64,000 nucleotides of DNA, from assembly GCF_026339955.1 (NCBI RefSeq), contig NZ_JAPEPW010000002.1:1736001-1800000 (forward strand), written 5' to 3'. Both the position numbers and the translations under genes were made by a program. The first letter of the stretch is position 1, and every line of letters starts with the position of its first letter. This document shows positions 15,741-24,338 of the stretch, piece by piece. The notes beneath the pieces are model-generated. The model was not told where the DNA came from. It ran no database searches and worked only from the letters and a program-made list of their open reading frames with translations. This DNA comes from Streptomyces sp. NBC_01549. Lineage in GTDB: Bacteria; Actinomycetota; Actinomycetes; Streptomycetales; Streptomycetaceae.

Positions 15741-18626
15741 TCAGGACGTGAGGTAGCAGGACTTGCTCACGCCGGGCAGCGGATCGGTGCCGAACGCCGC
15801 CGTCGTGCAGCCGGTGCCGCCGGTGAACGCCTTGTAGAGGAAGCGGCCCCGGGCACCGTAGGCGACGGTCTGCTGTCCGCTGAAGGAGCAGGTGCCGCCT
15901 TCGGCGGAGCAGGTGGTGGCGTAGCCGACCGGGGCGCCGGTCGCGGTGTAGCAGGCCTTCGACTCGCCGGGGATCGGGTCGCCGAACGTGGCGTCGGTGC
16001 ACGGGGTGTCGCCGGTGGCGGTGGCCGTGGTGAAGGCTCCGAAGGCGCCGTCCATCACCGGCTGTCCCGCTGCGGCCGAGCAAGTACCGTTCTGGGAAGC
16101 GCACTTGGCCCAACCGCCGGCCGGGGCTCCGTCGGGCGGCAGGTAGCAGGACTTGGCGACGCCGTCGATGGGATCGCCGAAGTGGGCGTTGGTGCAGGCG
16201 ACGGAGCCGTTGGTGACCTGGTGGACGAAGTTGCCGTTGGCGCCGTAGGCGACGTCCCGGTTGTAGCCGGGTACGGCGCAGGTGCCGTTCTCGGCCGCGC
16301 AGGCGGTGTATCCGGGCGGCCCGCCCGCGTCGGCGACGTAGCAGGACTTGACGAGATTGGACGCCGGGTCGCCGCCGAAGGAGTCGTTGGTGCAGGCGGT
16401 GCTGCCGGTCACCGTCTTGTACGTGTACGTCCCGGCGCCGTAGGCCACCGAGCGGGTGCCGCTGAAGGAGCAGGTGCCGCCCTCGCCCGCGCACCGGGTG
16501 AAGCCCGGTCGCAGGGCGCCGGCTCCGGGGTCGGCGGGTGGCGCCGGATTGCCCAGTCCGGTGGCGGTCACGGTGTAGCTGCCCGGGGCGACGCCGGTCA
16601 GGTAGACGTAGGTGTCGTCCTGGCTCGCTCCGGTGATGCCGGAGGTGGGCGTGAAGGTTCCGTTCCGCCATACGACGGTGCCGTTCACGGAGACCGAGAT
16701 GTTGCCGCCGCCGAACTTCGGGACGCCGATGCGGCCGGTGGTGCCGGACGGGCTGGTCAGGTGCGCCGAGTAGGTGCCGGCGGCGGGGTCGCGGGACCAG
16801 GACGCGTTGATGGCGCCCTGGGACATGGTGATGCGGCCCTCGGCGCTGGTCAGGTCGCCGGGGTGCGGGACGAAGCGGTACGCGCCGGTCGACGACTCCG
16901 GTGCGGTGCCCAGCACGTCGAAGGTGAGTGTGGAGGTGGGCGCGGTGGACCAGCCGTGGGCCAGGCTCATGAACGAGCCGCCGTAGGCGAGACCGCCGTC
17001 GGCCTTGACGCCCTCCCAGAAGGTGCTCTTGGTGCCGATGTCGCTGGTCAGCATGTGGCCCCAGGTACGGCGGATCTGGTCCAGGGCGGTGTAGTCGTCA
17101 TTGGCGGTGAAGCGGGCGTTCAGCTCCATGCCGCCGGCGAAGGGGGAGACGTTGCCGCCCCACTCGGGGGTGGTGGGGCCGTAAATGCCCCAGTTCTTCC
17201 CGAGTCCCGCGGCAATGCTCTTCGACTTGGCCGTGGAGTCGGTCAACCCGTACCAGACGGCAAGGGAGTTGCCGTCCTGCGGGTACAGACCGCTGGTGGG
17301 GTTGTCCTTGTACATGCCCTTCGAGGCGTCCCACAGCAGGGAGTTGGCGGCGGTCTTGATGGCGGCCGCCTTGCTGTTCCAGCTCGCGGCGAGCGCACTG
17401 TCGCCCTCGACCGTGGCCAGGGTGGCGCCGCCCTTGAGCGCGCCGTACAGCAGCGCGTTGGCGGAGATGTTCTCGCCCCCCTGGCCGACCCGGGCCCAGT
17501 CCTGGGTGCGGGTCACATTGAGGAGGTTGTTGCCGTCGATCTTGTTGGTGATGAAGGCCATCCCGCGCTTGTAGTTGGCCCATTCGGAGTCCAGCCACGT
17601 CCGGTCGGCCGAGTAGGTGTAGTACGTGGACGTGCCCAGCAGCGTCCAGGTGTGGTAGGTGTCCGAGCCGGTGAGGTTGAACGGTGGGCCCGACCAGGGG
17701 ATTTCGCCCGCCGCGGACTGCGCGTTGTACATCGTGGTGAGCGCGTTGCGGGTCGAGGCGAGGTCGCCCGAGTACGCGTACTGCGTGGGTACGGCGATGC
17801 CCAGGTCGCCGGGCCACACCGTACGGTCGCGCTTGGCCCCGTCGACCAGGACGGAGTCACCCACGCCCACGGTGGCGCCGTTGTCCCACGCCGAGCTGGG
17901 CGGGGGCCAGGCACGGCCCTGGTTGGAGGCGATCGTGTTGAGCTGCACGGTGTACGCCCCGGCGTACCAGATGCTGTTCAGCAGGTCGTCGCTGGAGGAG
18001 AAGTAGTTGGCGTAGTCGGCCGGGTTGGCCTTGCCCGGTGCCGCGGTGAAGGTGAGGCTGACGCCGTTGAGGTCCACCCAGCCCGAGCTGTCCAGGAAGA
18101 CGGTCAAGTAGCTGAAACCGCCCCGCAGTTGAGCGGTGGGCACCGTGTAGGTGCCGTTGGCGGAGGCCGTGGCGTAGAGGGCGCCGTCCTCGCCGTCGCG
18201 GCCGCTGCTGCGGTCGCTGTTGTTGCCCACGTACAGGGACGACTCACTGAAGGCCAGGCCGACCCGTTGGCCGCTGCTGCTGGCACTGCCGAAGGACAAC
18301 GTTGTCACGCCACCGACTTCTTTCCCGAAGTCGAGGGTGATGGCCGACTGCGAGCCGGAGATCCGCGTCGCCTGTCCACTGAGGACGTTCTGCGGGTTCG
18401 CGACGCTGCCGGACGTGCGGTAGACGGCGGTCGGCTTGAGAGTGCGGGAGGTCGGCGAGTAGTTCAGGGCGTCAAGTGCCGCCCTGGGTGCGGGCGTCGC
18501 GGTCACCGGCGCCGCCACGGCGGACAGCGCGGGGGTCGCGGCCAGCGCGGCGGCCACCACCATGGTGAGCCCAACTAGCCGCCCTGGTCTGGGTTTTCGG
18601 TTCAGCGATGGCCGGCGACGGCGCAT
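15741..18626 (-). CDS. Secreted GH78-like alpha-L-rhamnosidase with four Cys-rich modules
   Basis: This 961-residue protein starts with a signal peptide (RRRR..., then a hydrophobic run to about residue 39). Residues 55-195 form a beta-sandwich. About 205-560 form a six-hairpin (alpha/alpha)6 barrel with DGAKRDRTVWPGDLG at 262-276, the signature acidic region of GH78. About 570-700 is a C-terminal beta domain. Residues 708-961 are four copies of a roughly 63-residue Cys-rich module. The enzyme should release rhamnose from plant polymers or glycosides outside the cell. The ATG at 18626 has GGGAGGT 6 nt upstream. A TTGAATCGATTCAA operator candidate lies 54 bp upstream. The family call rests on pattern recognition and a related six-hairpin family is possible. 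Confidence 0.8.
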   Translation of the reverse strand: MRRRRPSLNRKPRPGRLVGLTMVVAAALAATPALSAVAAPVTATPAPRAALDALNYSPTSRTLKPTAVYRTSGSVANPQNVLSGQATRISGSQSAITLDFGKEVGGVTTLSFGSASSSGQRVGLAFSESSLYVGNNSDRSSGRDGEDGALYATASANGTYTVPTAQLRGGFSYLTVFLDSSGWVDLNGVSLTFTAAPGKANPADYANYFSSSDDLLNSIWYAGAYTVQLNTIASNQGRAWPPPSSAWDNGATVGVGDSVLVDGAKRDRTVWPGDLGIAVPTQYAYSGDLASTRNALTTMYNAQSAAGEIPWSGPPFNLTGSDTYHTWTLLGTSTYYTYSADRTWLDSEWANYKRGMAFITNKIDGNNLLNVTRTQDWARVGQGGENISANALLYGALKGGATLATVEGDSALAASWNSKAAAIKTAANSLLWDASKGMYKDNPTSGLYPQDGNSLAVWYGLTDSTAKSKSIAAGLGKNWGIYGPTTPEWGGNVSPFAGGMELNARFTANDDYTALDQIRRTWGHMLTSDIGTKSTFWEGVKADGGLAYGGSFMSLAHGWSTAPTSTLTFDVLGTAPESSTGAYRFVPHPGDLTSAEGRITMSQGAINASWSRDPAAGTYSAHLTSPSGTTGRIGVPKFGGGNISVSVNGTVVWRNGTFTPTSGITGASQDDTYVYLTGVAPGSYTVTATGLGNPAPPADPGAGALRPGFTRCAGEGGTCSFSGTRSVAYGAGTYTYKTVTGSTACTNDSFGGDPASNLVKSCYVADAGGPPGYTACAAENGTCAVPGYNRDVAYGANGNFVHQVTNGSVACTNAHFGDPIDGVAKSCYLPPDGAPAGGWAKCASQNGTCSAAAGQPVMDGAFGAFTTATATGDTPCTDATFGDPIPGESKACYTATGAPVGYATTCSAEGGTCSFSGQQTVAYGARGRFLYKAFTGGTGCTTAAFGTDPLPGVSKSCYLTS
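15744..16505 (-). repeat. Four tandem ~190-bp repeats encoding Cys-rich modules
   Basis: Residues 708-771, 772-836, 837-900 and 901-961 align to a common pattern. It runs G(F/Y)xxC(A/S)xxxGTC(S/A)..., then VAYGAxGxF, xTxGxxxCTxxxFGDPxxGxxKSCY. Each copy has four Cys at equivalent places, which suggests two disulfides per module. The third copy is the most divergent (AAAGQPVMDGAFGAF). Such C-terminal tandem modules on an extracellular glycosidase usually bind carbohydrate or cell wall. I cannot match them to a named CBM family. Confidence 0.8.
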
Positions 18627-18679
18627 GAGTACCTCCCGGATCGGTGGGGAACCAGCCGCTCGACTCGACGACCAGTCGC

Positions 18680-18693
18680 TTGAATCGATTCAA
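18680..18693. promoter_or_regulatory. TTGAATCGATTCAA operator candidate upstream of the rhamnosidase
   Basis: A perfect 14-bp palindrome with a central CG lies 54 bp upstream of the GH78-like start. Palindromes with a central CG and AT-rich arms are typical of LacI-family operators in actinobacteria. No intact LacI gene sits beside it, so the regulator is presumably elsewhere. Confidence 0.55.
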
Positions 18694-19560
18694 AATGATT
18701 GACCGTGGGGGCCTGGGGTCGAAACGGCAACGGGTGTGCGAGATGACTCGCCGAAGTTCGCACCGATGATGGGCGCCCGAAAAGCGGGTGTCAACCCATG
18801 AGCCGGACCACGTCTCGCAGGGTCCGCGGAATGCCCTGACCTCAAACGCGCCAACGCCCACGCAGACGCCCGACCCGGCCTCGTTCGCGGCCACAGCGCG
18901 AAGCGGCATCCGCACGCGATACGCATCCTCGCCCACGCCCGGCTGGCGTGTGATGTGGGCATGCCGACGCGACGGACCTGCTGCGACCTATGCGGGCCGC
19001 CGGGCTGGTGACCACGCGGCGGGAGGCAAACCGACGCCTGCGCGCCACATCCTCGGAGCCATGCCACAACGAAGGCAGCGCAGAGACGGGCAGGTCTCCG
19101 CGGTCGCATAGGGAGAGCCTGACCACCACCGCCGCACCAAGTCCGTGCCGCGCACAAGCGCCCATGTCCATTCACGGCAGCCTTCACCGCCACACGGGGG
19201 TTCAGTCCGGCGCGTCCCGCGACACCCGAGAGGGCGCCATTGGCAGCTTGTCTCGAAGCGGTGTCACCTACCCCGACCCGGGCACGGCTCGCTGGAGGAC
19301 GCACCATCGGTGCTCAAGTTCAGCCAGAGCAGGTCGGCAAGAGGACGCCTCGTACAAGTACTTCCGAGTGCATCAGAATCCGAGATGTCTGCTACAGAGC
19401 GGCACTGGACCACATTTGACACCCGGAATGCCCGGGTATGTCGCATGGGCAGTAGACCTTGGCGGGCGTGCGGGCCGGCTGCAGGGTGCTTTCGGGCAGG
19501 CGGGTTCGAGGCACGGCGGAGCAGGGCGCCAAACACGGTGAGCTGTACCGAAGTGGCTGG
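18694..19560. other. Gene-free stretch with possible remnants
   Basis: No open frame here has convincing codon bias or family motifs. Around 18970-19010 a short plus-strand frame reads LLRPMRAAGLVTTRREA, which recalls the end of an ArsR/MarR winged helix, but flanking frames are broken. A small hairpin CCCGG/CCCGGG occurs near 19420-19435. I regard the stretch as decayed or intergenic DNA next to the broken ROK gene. Confidence 0.5.
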
Positions 19561-20424
19561 TTACGCGGGTGAGAAGAGGTGGTCGCTGATGAGGCGGGGC
19601 GCGCCGATGACTCCCGCGGTAGGCCCCAACTCCCCCAGCACGGTGGGCAGGTTGCCCGTGGCGAGGGGCAGCCACTGGCGGTAGAGCTGGGTGCGGACCG
19701 CGAAGAGCAGGGTGTGCCGAGGCCGGTCACCCCGCCGCCGATCGCCACCAGGCCCGGGTTGAAGAAACAGACCAGGCCGACGATGACCTGGCCGGTGCGG
19801 TTGCCGCCCTCGCGGATCAGGTCGAGCGCGATGGCGTCGCCGGCGGCGGTCAGGGTGTCGTTCGCATCGAGCTGCGAGGCGAGTTCCGCCGACCGACCCT
19901 GCTCGGCCGCCTCCACGGCGTCCCGTGCGAGGGCCGCCCCGCTGAAGCGGGCTTCCAGGCAGCCCCGTTTGCCGCAGGCGCACGGGCGTCCGTCACCCCG
20001 CGATGGACCTCACCGCCGCCGACGGTGCCGGTGCCGGTCTTGACACAGAGGATGCTGAACTCCCTCAACTTCGTAGCCATGGGGAGGACTTGCTCGAGCA
20101 CCGCGCACGAGCCCTCGCGGACGTCCATGGACTCGTTGAGGTGACCGAGATATCCAGTTCGGCGTTGGTGACGGCGACGTCGACCGAGGTTGTGCTGATG
20201 TCGGCGCCGAGGAATCGCGGTTCCGGCTTGTACCGGATGGCGTGAGAGCGCCGGCCGCCGCGCGAGGCGGCGGCCACGCAGCCGGCCCACCGCTCATCCC
20301 CCGTATGGCCTCTGATGCTCGCCAGGTCGCTCCCGGCCAAGATCCGCCATTCCCGGGCCTTCGTCCACCAGTTGTCCGCCTGAAGGTACTTCCGCAGGTC
20401 GTGATCACGAAAGGCGTGCACCAC
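19561..20424 (-). pseudogene. ROK-family gene broken by several frameshifts
   Basis: Pieces of one ROK protein appear in order in different minus-strand frames: GADISTTSVDVAVTNAELDI (nucleotide-binding start), MDVREGSCAVLEQVLPMATK, VKTGTGTVGGGEVHRGVT, CACGKRGCLEARFSGAALA (zinc-binding Cys cluster, around 19940-19990), DAIALDLIREGGNRTGQVIV with GLVCFFNPGLVAIGGGVTG, and finally LYRQWLPLATGNLPTVLGEL to the stop at 19561. At least three frame changes are needed, so no full protein can form. The N-terminal helix-turn-helix expected of a NagC/XylR-type repressor is not visible, so it could have been a repressor or a sugar kinase. Confidence 0.8.
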
Positions 20425-21005
20425 CAGCTGCGAAGAATCTCCTGCCGAGTTCCCTGCCCCTGGCCGCCGGCGATAGCAACTCAGCGCGCCTTCAGCGGCT
20501 CATCGGTCCGACTGCTCGTCGCGCCGCCCCCCTACGCGAGGCGAACCAGCACATGGCTTCACACCACTCTGACCAGCGACGACACCCTCAACAGCCTTAA
20601 AGGGGACGGATTCGACCCGGATTCGACCCGAGGGCCGCGGGCTCCAAAAAGAGCAGTAGTTGACCTGCAGTAATGCTGATTCTTGCCGCCGTACCGGACA
20701 TCCGTCGACAGAAGAATCCCACAGCTGGAACTAAGTGGACATATTAGGGCGATTAATGCCGCGCAGCGAGTAGCCGCACTCGCCGTCGCCGTCTGCGGCT
20801 ACCTCAGGTGCGAACCGAACAGCAGCACCACTCAGTCCTCCACTCCGGTGACCACGGGTTGACGCAACAGCGCTCTGACCAGCCTCTTTGCGGAAGTTCT
20901 TCCGTCTGGCAGAAGCCGCCTTGCGGAGCCACCGCCAGCGTCAGGACGCTAACTCCAACCACGACCGCGGGGCGACGACGCCCCGCCGACAGGGACGGGA
21001 CCCAG
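20425..21005. other. Gene-free stretch upstream of the vanA-like gene
   Basis: I see no supported gene in these 580 bp. Two features stand out: a tandem 11-bp repeat at 20608-20629, and an AT-rich pocket around 20735-20760 (ACATATTAGGGCGATTAATG) with facing ATTA/TTAAT blocks. The pocket could hold the promoter of the downstream vanA-like operon, 250 bp before its start. Confidence 0.4.
20608..20629. repeat. Tandem 11-bp repeat GGATTCGACCC x2
   Basis: GGATTCGACCC occurs twice with no gap. Its complement, GGGTCGAATCC, resembles a tRNA T-arm, the kind of sequence used as an attachment site. However, no tRNA body, integrase or second copy is visible in the window. It is recorded as a repeat only. 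Confidence 0.45.
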
Positions 21006-22070
21006 ATGCCTCACATGACCGCCTTCGCCAGGAACCAGTGGTACGTAGCCGCCTACTCGCACGAGGTCGGGCGTGAACTGCTCGGGCGGACGATCCTCGG
21101 TGAACCGCTCGTCTTCTACCGGAGCGAGGACGACGGGACGGCCGTGGCCCTGGCGGACCGCTGTGTGCACCGCCGCTTCCCGCTCTCGGAGAGCCGGCTC
21201 GACGGCGACAGGATCGTGTGCGGGTACCACGGGTTCACGTACGACACGACCGGCAGCTGCGTGTACGTGCCGGGCCAGAAACGCATTCCCCGCACGGCCC
21301 GGGTCGCCTCGTACCCGGTGGTCGAGCGGGACTCCTTCGTCTGGGTCTGGATCGGCGACCCGGCGCTCGCCGACCCGGGGACCATCCCCCGCGCCCGGCA
21401 CATGGACTCGCCGGACTGGACCACCGTCAGCGGCATGGAGCCCATCGACGCCGACTACGGGCTGCTGGTCGACAACCTGCTCGACCTCTCGCACGAGACG
21501 TATCTGCACGGCGGCTACATCGGCACCCCCGAGGTGGCCGAGACGCCGATCAGCACCGAGGTCGACGAGGGCGCGGGCATCGTGCGGGTCAGCCGGCACA
21601 TGGACGACGCCGAGTGTCCGCCGTTCTACGCCCGTTCGACCGGCATCGAGGGCCGGATCACCCGCTGGCAGGACATCGAGTACCACGCCCCGTGCCTGTA
21701 TCTGCTGCACAGCAGGATCGCCCCGGTCGGGGTGCTGCCCGAGGCGGACGGCAGCGACCCGAACGGTTTCCACACCGAGATCACCTACGCGATCACTCCG
21801 TCGAGCGACGGTCATGTCTACGACTTCTGGGCGGTCTCCCGGGACTTCGCGAAGCAGGACGAGGAAGTCACCACGTTCCTGCGGGACTTCAACCACACCG
21901 TCGTGATGCAGGACGTCGACGCGCTCAACCTGCTGCAGAAGACGCTCGGCACCGAGCGGACGGGCTACCAGGAGCTGAGCATCAACATCGACACCGGCGG
22001 TCTCGCGGCCCGCCGCATCCTCGCCCGGCTGGTCGAGGAGGGCGACAAGCCGATGGAGAAGGTCCTGTGA
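21006..22070 (+). CDS. vanA: Rieske non-heme iron oxygenase, vanillate O-demethylase oxygenase type
   Basis: This 354-residue protein has a Rieske [2Fe-2S] site, CVHRRFPL (C53, H55) and CGYHG (C72, H75). The mononuclear iron site is in VDNLLDLSHETYLHGG (H163, H168). Length and motif spacing match VanA-type oxygenases, which demethylate methoxylated aromatic acids with electrons from a VanB reductase. A VanB-like gene follows 205 bp later in the same operon. The ATG at 21006 follows GGGACGGGACCC; an ATG nine bases later is possible. The substrate could be another methoxy- or N-methyl compound, since this family is broad. The TGA stop overlaps the next start as GTGA. Confidence 0.85.
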   Translation: MPHMTAFARNQWYVAAYSHEVGRELLGRTILGEPLVFYRSEDDGTAVALADRCVHRRFPLSESRLDGDRIVCGYHGFTYDTTGSCVYVPGQKRIPRTARVASYPVVERDSFVWVWIGDPALADPGTIPRARHMDSPDWTTVSGMEPIDADYGLLVDNLLDLSHETYLHGGYIGTPEVAETPISTEVDEGAGIVRVSRHMDDAECPPFYARSTGIEGRITRWQDIEYHAPCLYLLHSRIAPVGVLPEADGSDPNGFHTEITYAITPSSDGHVYDFWAVSRDFAKQDEEVTTFLRDFNHTVVMQDVDALNLLQKTLGTERTGYQELSINIDTGGLAARRILARLVEEGDKPMEKVL

Positions 22071-22279
22071 CCACGCCTCCCCGCCTCGCGGCCCGCGAGA
22101 TCTACCGCGTCGACTGGATCCCGGGCACCGACGTGCTGCACGGCACCTGTCACTGCGGGGCCGAGCACAGCGCCCAGGACCCGGTCGCGATGTGGGAGTG
22201 GATGCTCGGCCACCCCGAAGGACACCGACCGCGAGGCCACCAGCCACCAGGACACGCGTCACGAGGACTTGGATCATGA
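22067..22279 (+). CDS. 70-aa protein between vanA and vanB
   Basis: This short gene is locked into the operon at both ends. Its GTG overlaps the vanA stop by four bases and its TGA overlaps the vanB ATG by four (ATGA). The protein reads VLHGTCHCGAEHSAQDPVAM and then WEWMLGHPEGH. The tight C-x-C-x3-H group and following His residues could bind a metal or support Fe-S assembly or docking. The C-terminal Pro/Gly/Arg/His tail looks disordered. I do not recognise the family. Translational coupling suggests stoichiometric need with the oxygenase and reductase. Confidence 0.7.
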   Translation: MTTPPRLAAREIYRVDWIPGTDVLHGTCHCGAEHSAQDPVAMWEWMLGHPEGHRPRGHQPPGHASRGLGS

Positions 22280-23211
22280 GCTCGTACGAATCCGAACTCG
22301 TCGTCGAGCGGGTGGAGTTCGCCGCCGATGGCGTGCTCGCTCTCACGCTGCGCCACCCGCTCGGCGAGGAACTCCCCGCCTGGGAGCCCGGCGCCCACGT
22401 CGACGTCGTGCTCGGGGCCGGCCTCGAGCGGCAGTACTCGCTGTGCGGGGATCCGGCGGACCGCAGGGCGTGGCGGATCGCGGTGCTGCGGGAGCCGGAC
22501 GGGCGCGGCGGATCCTCCTACGTGCATGGGCAGTTGGGCGTGGGCGACCAGGTCCGGGTGCGCGGCCCGCGCAACCACTTCGCCCTCGCACCCGCCCCCC
22601 GCTACCGCTTCGTCGCGGGCGGCATCGGCATCACCCCGATCCTGCCGATGCTCGCCGCGGCACAGGCGGCGGGCGCCGAGTGGACGCTGCTGTACGGCGG
22701 ACGGACACGCGACTCCATGGCCTTCACGAAGGAGTTGGAGCGGTACGGGGATCGGGTGAGGGTCGCTCCCCAGGACGAGTGCGGGCTGTTGGACCTAGAC
22801 CCGGTCCTCACCGGGGTCCCCGAGGGTACGCTCGTCTACTGCTGCGGTCCCGGACCGCTGCTGGACGCGGTGGAGGCGCGCTGCCCCGCCGGGCTGCTGC
22901 GCGTCGAGCGTTTCCAGCCAAAGGCCCAGGAGAGGGGCGGTGACGGCGAGTTCGAGGTGGAGCTCGCTCGTAGCGGCCGGACACTGACCGTTCCCGCGGA
23001 CGTCTCCGTGCTCGACACCGTGCGGGGCGCGGGCGTCGAGGTGCTCTTCTCCTGTACCGAGGGCACCTGCGGGACCTGCGAGACGGATGTCCTCGAAGGG
23101 ACCCCGGACCACCGGGACTCGGTGCTCACGGACGAGGAGCGGGAGGCGGGCGAGACCATGCTCATCTGCGTCTCCCGGTGCCTCGGGAAGCGGCTCGTGC
23201 TGGACTTGTGA
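22276..23211 (+). CDS. vanB: Vanillate demethylase-type oxidoreductase (flavin/ferredoxin reductase)
   Basis: This 311-residue reductase has three parts. The N-terminal FAD/FMN domain contains ERQYSLCGDPAD. A middle NAD-binding domain contains GGIGITPILPMLAAAQ. A C-terminal plant-type [2Fe-2S] ferredoxin domain has CTEGTCGTC and a final CVSRC cysteine (about C260, C265, C268, C298). This order (reductase then ferredoxin) is that of class IA/phthalate dioxygenase-reductase proteins such as VanB. It passes electrons from NAD(P)H to the vanA product. The ATG at 22276 overlaps the upstream stop. Confidence 0.88.
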   Translation: MSSYESELVVERVEFAADGVLALTLRHPLGEELPAWEPGAHVDVVLGAGLERQYSLCGDPADRRAWRIAVLREPDGRGGSSYVHGQLGVGDQVRVRGPRNHFALAPAPRYRFVAGGIGITPILPMLAAAQAAGAEWTLLYGGRTRDSMAFTKELERYGDRVRVAPQDECGLLDLDPVLTGVPEGTLVYCCGPGPLLDAVEARCPAGLLRVERFQPKAQERGGDGEFEVELARSGRTLTVPADVSVLDTVRGAGVEVLFSCTEGTCGTCETDVLEGTPDHRDSVLTDEEREAGETMLICVSRCLGKRLVLDL

Positions 23212-23245
23212 GCCGCAGGGTCCGGAGGGCCGAGCATCAACTGTC

Positions 23246-23257
23246 AACAATATTGTT
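23246..23257. promoter_or_regulatory. AACAATATTGTT palindrome before the transporter genes
   Basis: This perfect 12-bp AT-rich palindrome sits in TGTCAACAATATTGTTAGCC, 35 bp after vanB and 110 bp before the SBP start. AT-rich palindromes with TTGT/ACAA arms are typical of GntR/FadR- or PadR-family operators that control aromatic-acid genes. It could give the transporter its own regulated promoter. No regulator gene lies in this operon. Confidence 0.45.
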
Positions 23258-23366
23258 AGCCAAAGGCATTGACCCCCGCAGTACGGGGGCTCTACCTTCC
23301 CGCTGAACACCAATTCGCGGTGTGCGCACAGCCTGTCGGAACAATGTCGTCTGCACAGGAGGAGCC

Positions 23367-24338
23367 ATGCGTCGTCTGCTCGCCGGTCTCGCGGTCGGAT
23401 CCTTTCTGGTCGCCGCGTCGGCCTGCGGTTCGTCCGGCGGCGGTGACGCCTCGGACAAGAACGCGTCGTCCGGCGGTACCACCACGGTCAAGGTCGGGGT
23501 CATCCCCATCGTCGATGTCGCGCCGCTCTACCTGGGCCAGCAGAAGGGCTTCTTCGGCAATCGAGGCCTCAAGCTGTCCATGACGACCGCGCAGGGCGGC
23601 GCGGCGATCGTGCCGGGAGTGGTCAGCGGCCAGTTCCAGTTCGGGTTCAGCAACATGACCTCGCTGATGATCGCCCAGAGCCAGAACGTGCCCGTGAAGG
23701 CCGTCGTCAACGGGGTCGCCTCGACGGGCGTGGCGGGCAAGGACTTCGGCGCCATCACCGTGAAGAAGGGCAGCCCGATCAAGTCCCCCAAGGAACTCGA
23801 GGGGAAGAAGGTCGCGGTCAACACGCTGAAGAACATCAACGAGACGGCGGTGCGCGAGTCGGTGCGCAAGGCGGGCGGTGACCCGTCCAAGGTGAAGTTC
23901 GTCGAGCTGGCCTTCGACCAGATGCCCGCCGCCCTCGACAACGGTCAGATCGACGCCGCGATGGTGGTCGAGCCCGCGCTCGCCACCGTCAAGAGCCAGG
24001 GCGCCACGGAGATCGCCTCGTCCCTGGTCGACGTCGCCAAGGACCTCACCGTGGCGACGTACTTCACCTCGACGCAGTACGAGCAGAAGAACCCCGACGT
24101 GGTGAAGAGGTTCCGGGAGGCGACCGCGGAGTCCCTCGCCTACGCCGACGCCCACCCGGACGAGGTCCGCCAGGTCGTCACCACGTACACGAAAATCCCG
24201 GCGGCGACGCTGGCCCAGGTCACCCTTCCGAAGTGGCCCGCCGAGCCGAACCGCGCGTCGATCGAGGCGCTGGAGAAGCTGGGCGAGCAGGACGGGCTCT
24301 TCAAGTCCGCGCCCGACCTCGACAAGCTGCTGCCGTGA
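23367..24338 (+). CDS. TauA/SsuA/NMT1-type substrate-binding lipoprotein
   Basis: This 323-residue protein starts with a lipoprotein signal ending in AASAC. It continues with VKVGVIPIVDVAPLYLGQQK and the GVVSGQFQFGFSN core of nitrate/sulfonate/taurine-type periplasmic-binding proteins. The ATG at 23367 has AGGAGG just upstream. It is the receptor of the importer encoded by the next three genes. Its place behind vanAB-like genes suggests an aromatic or methylated substrate, although the family is best known for sulfonates, so the ligand is open. Confidence 0.88.
   Translation: MRRLLAGLAVGSFLVAASACGSSGGGDASDKNASSGGTTTVKVGVIPIVDVAPLYLGQQKGFFGNRGLKLSMTTAQGGAAIVPGVVSGQFQFGFSNMTSLMIAQSQNVPVKAVVNGVASTGVAGKDFGAITVKKGSPIKSPKELEGKKVAVNTLKNINETAVRESVRKAGGDPSKVKFVELAFDQMPAALDNGQIDAAMVVEPALATVKSQGATEIASSLVDVAKDLTVATYFTSTQYEQKNPDVVKRFREATAESLAYADAHPDEVRQVVTTYTKIPAATLAQVTLPKWPAEPNRASIEALEKLGEQDGLFKSAPDLDKLLP

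Noticed and set aside
15744..16505. Internal DNA repeats as a possible CRISPR-like array
   Set aside because: The repeat unit is about 190 bp, diverged, and lies wholly in frame inside a secreted enzyme, so it is a protein-module repeat.
16182..18578. Long plus-strand open frame opposite the rhamnosidase gene
   Set aside because: Its Gly/Val/Arg-rich translation has no domain and arises from high third-position GC of the opposite gene.
18960..19100. Possible ArsR/MarR winged-helix remnant
   Set aside because: Only about 17 residues look right and flanking frames are broken; too weak to call a gene or pseudogene.
20608..20629. tRNA-like attachment site
   Set aside because: Only a T-arm-like 11-mer is present. 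No tRNA body, integrase or second attachment copy is seen in the window.
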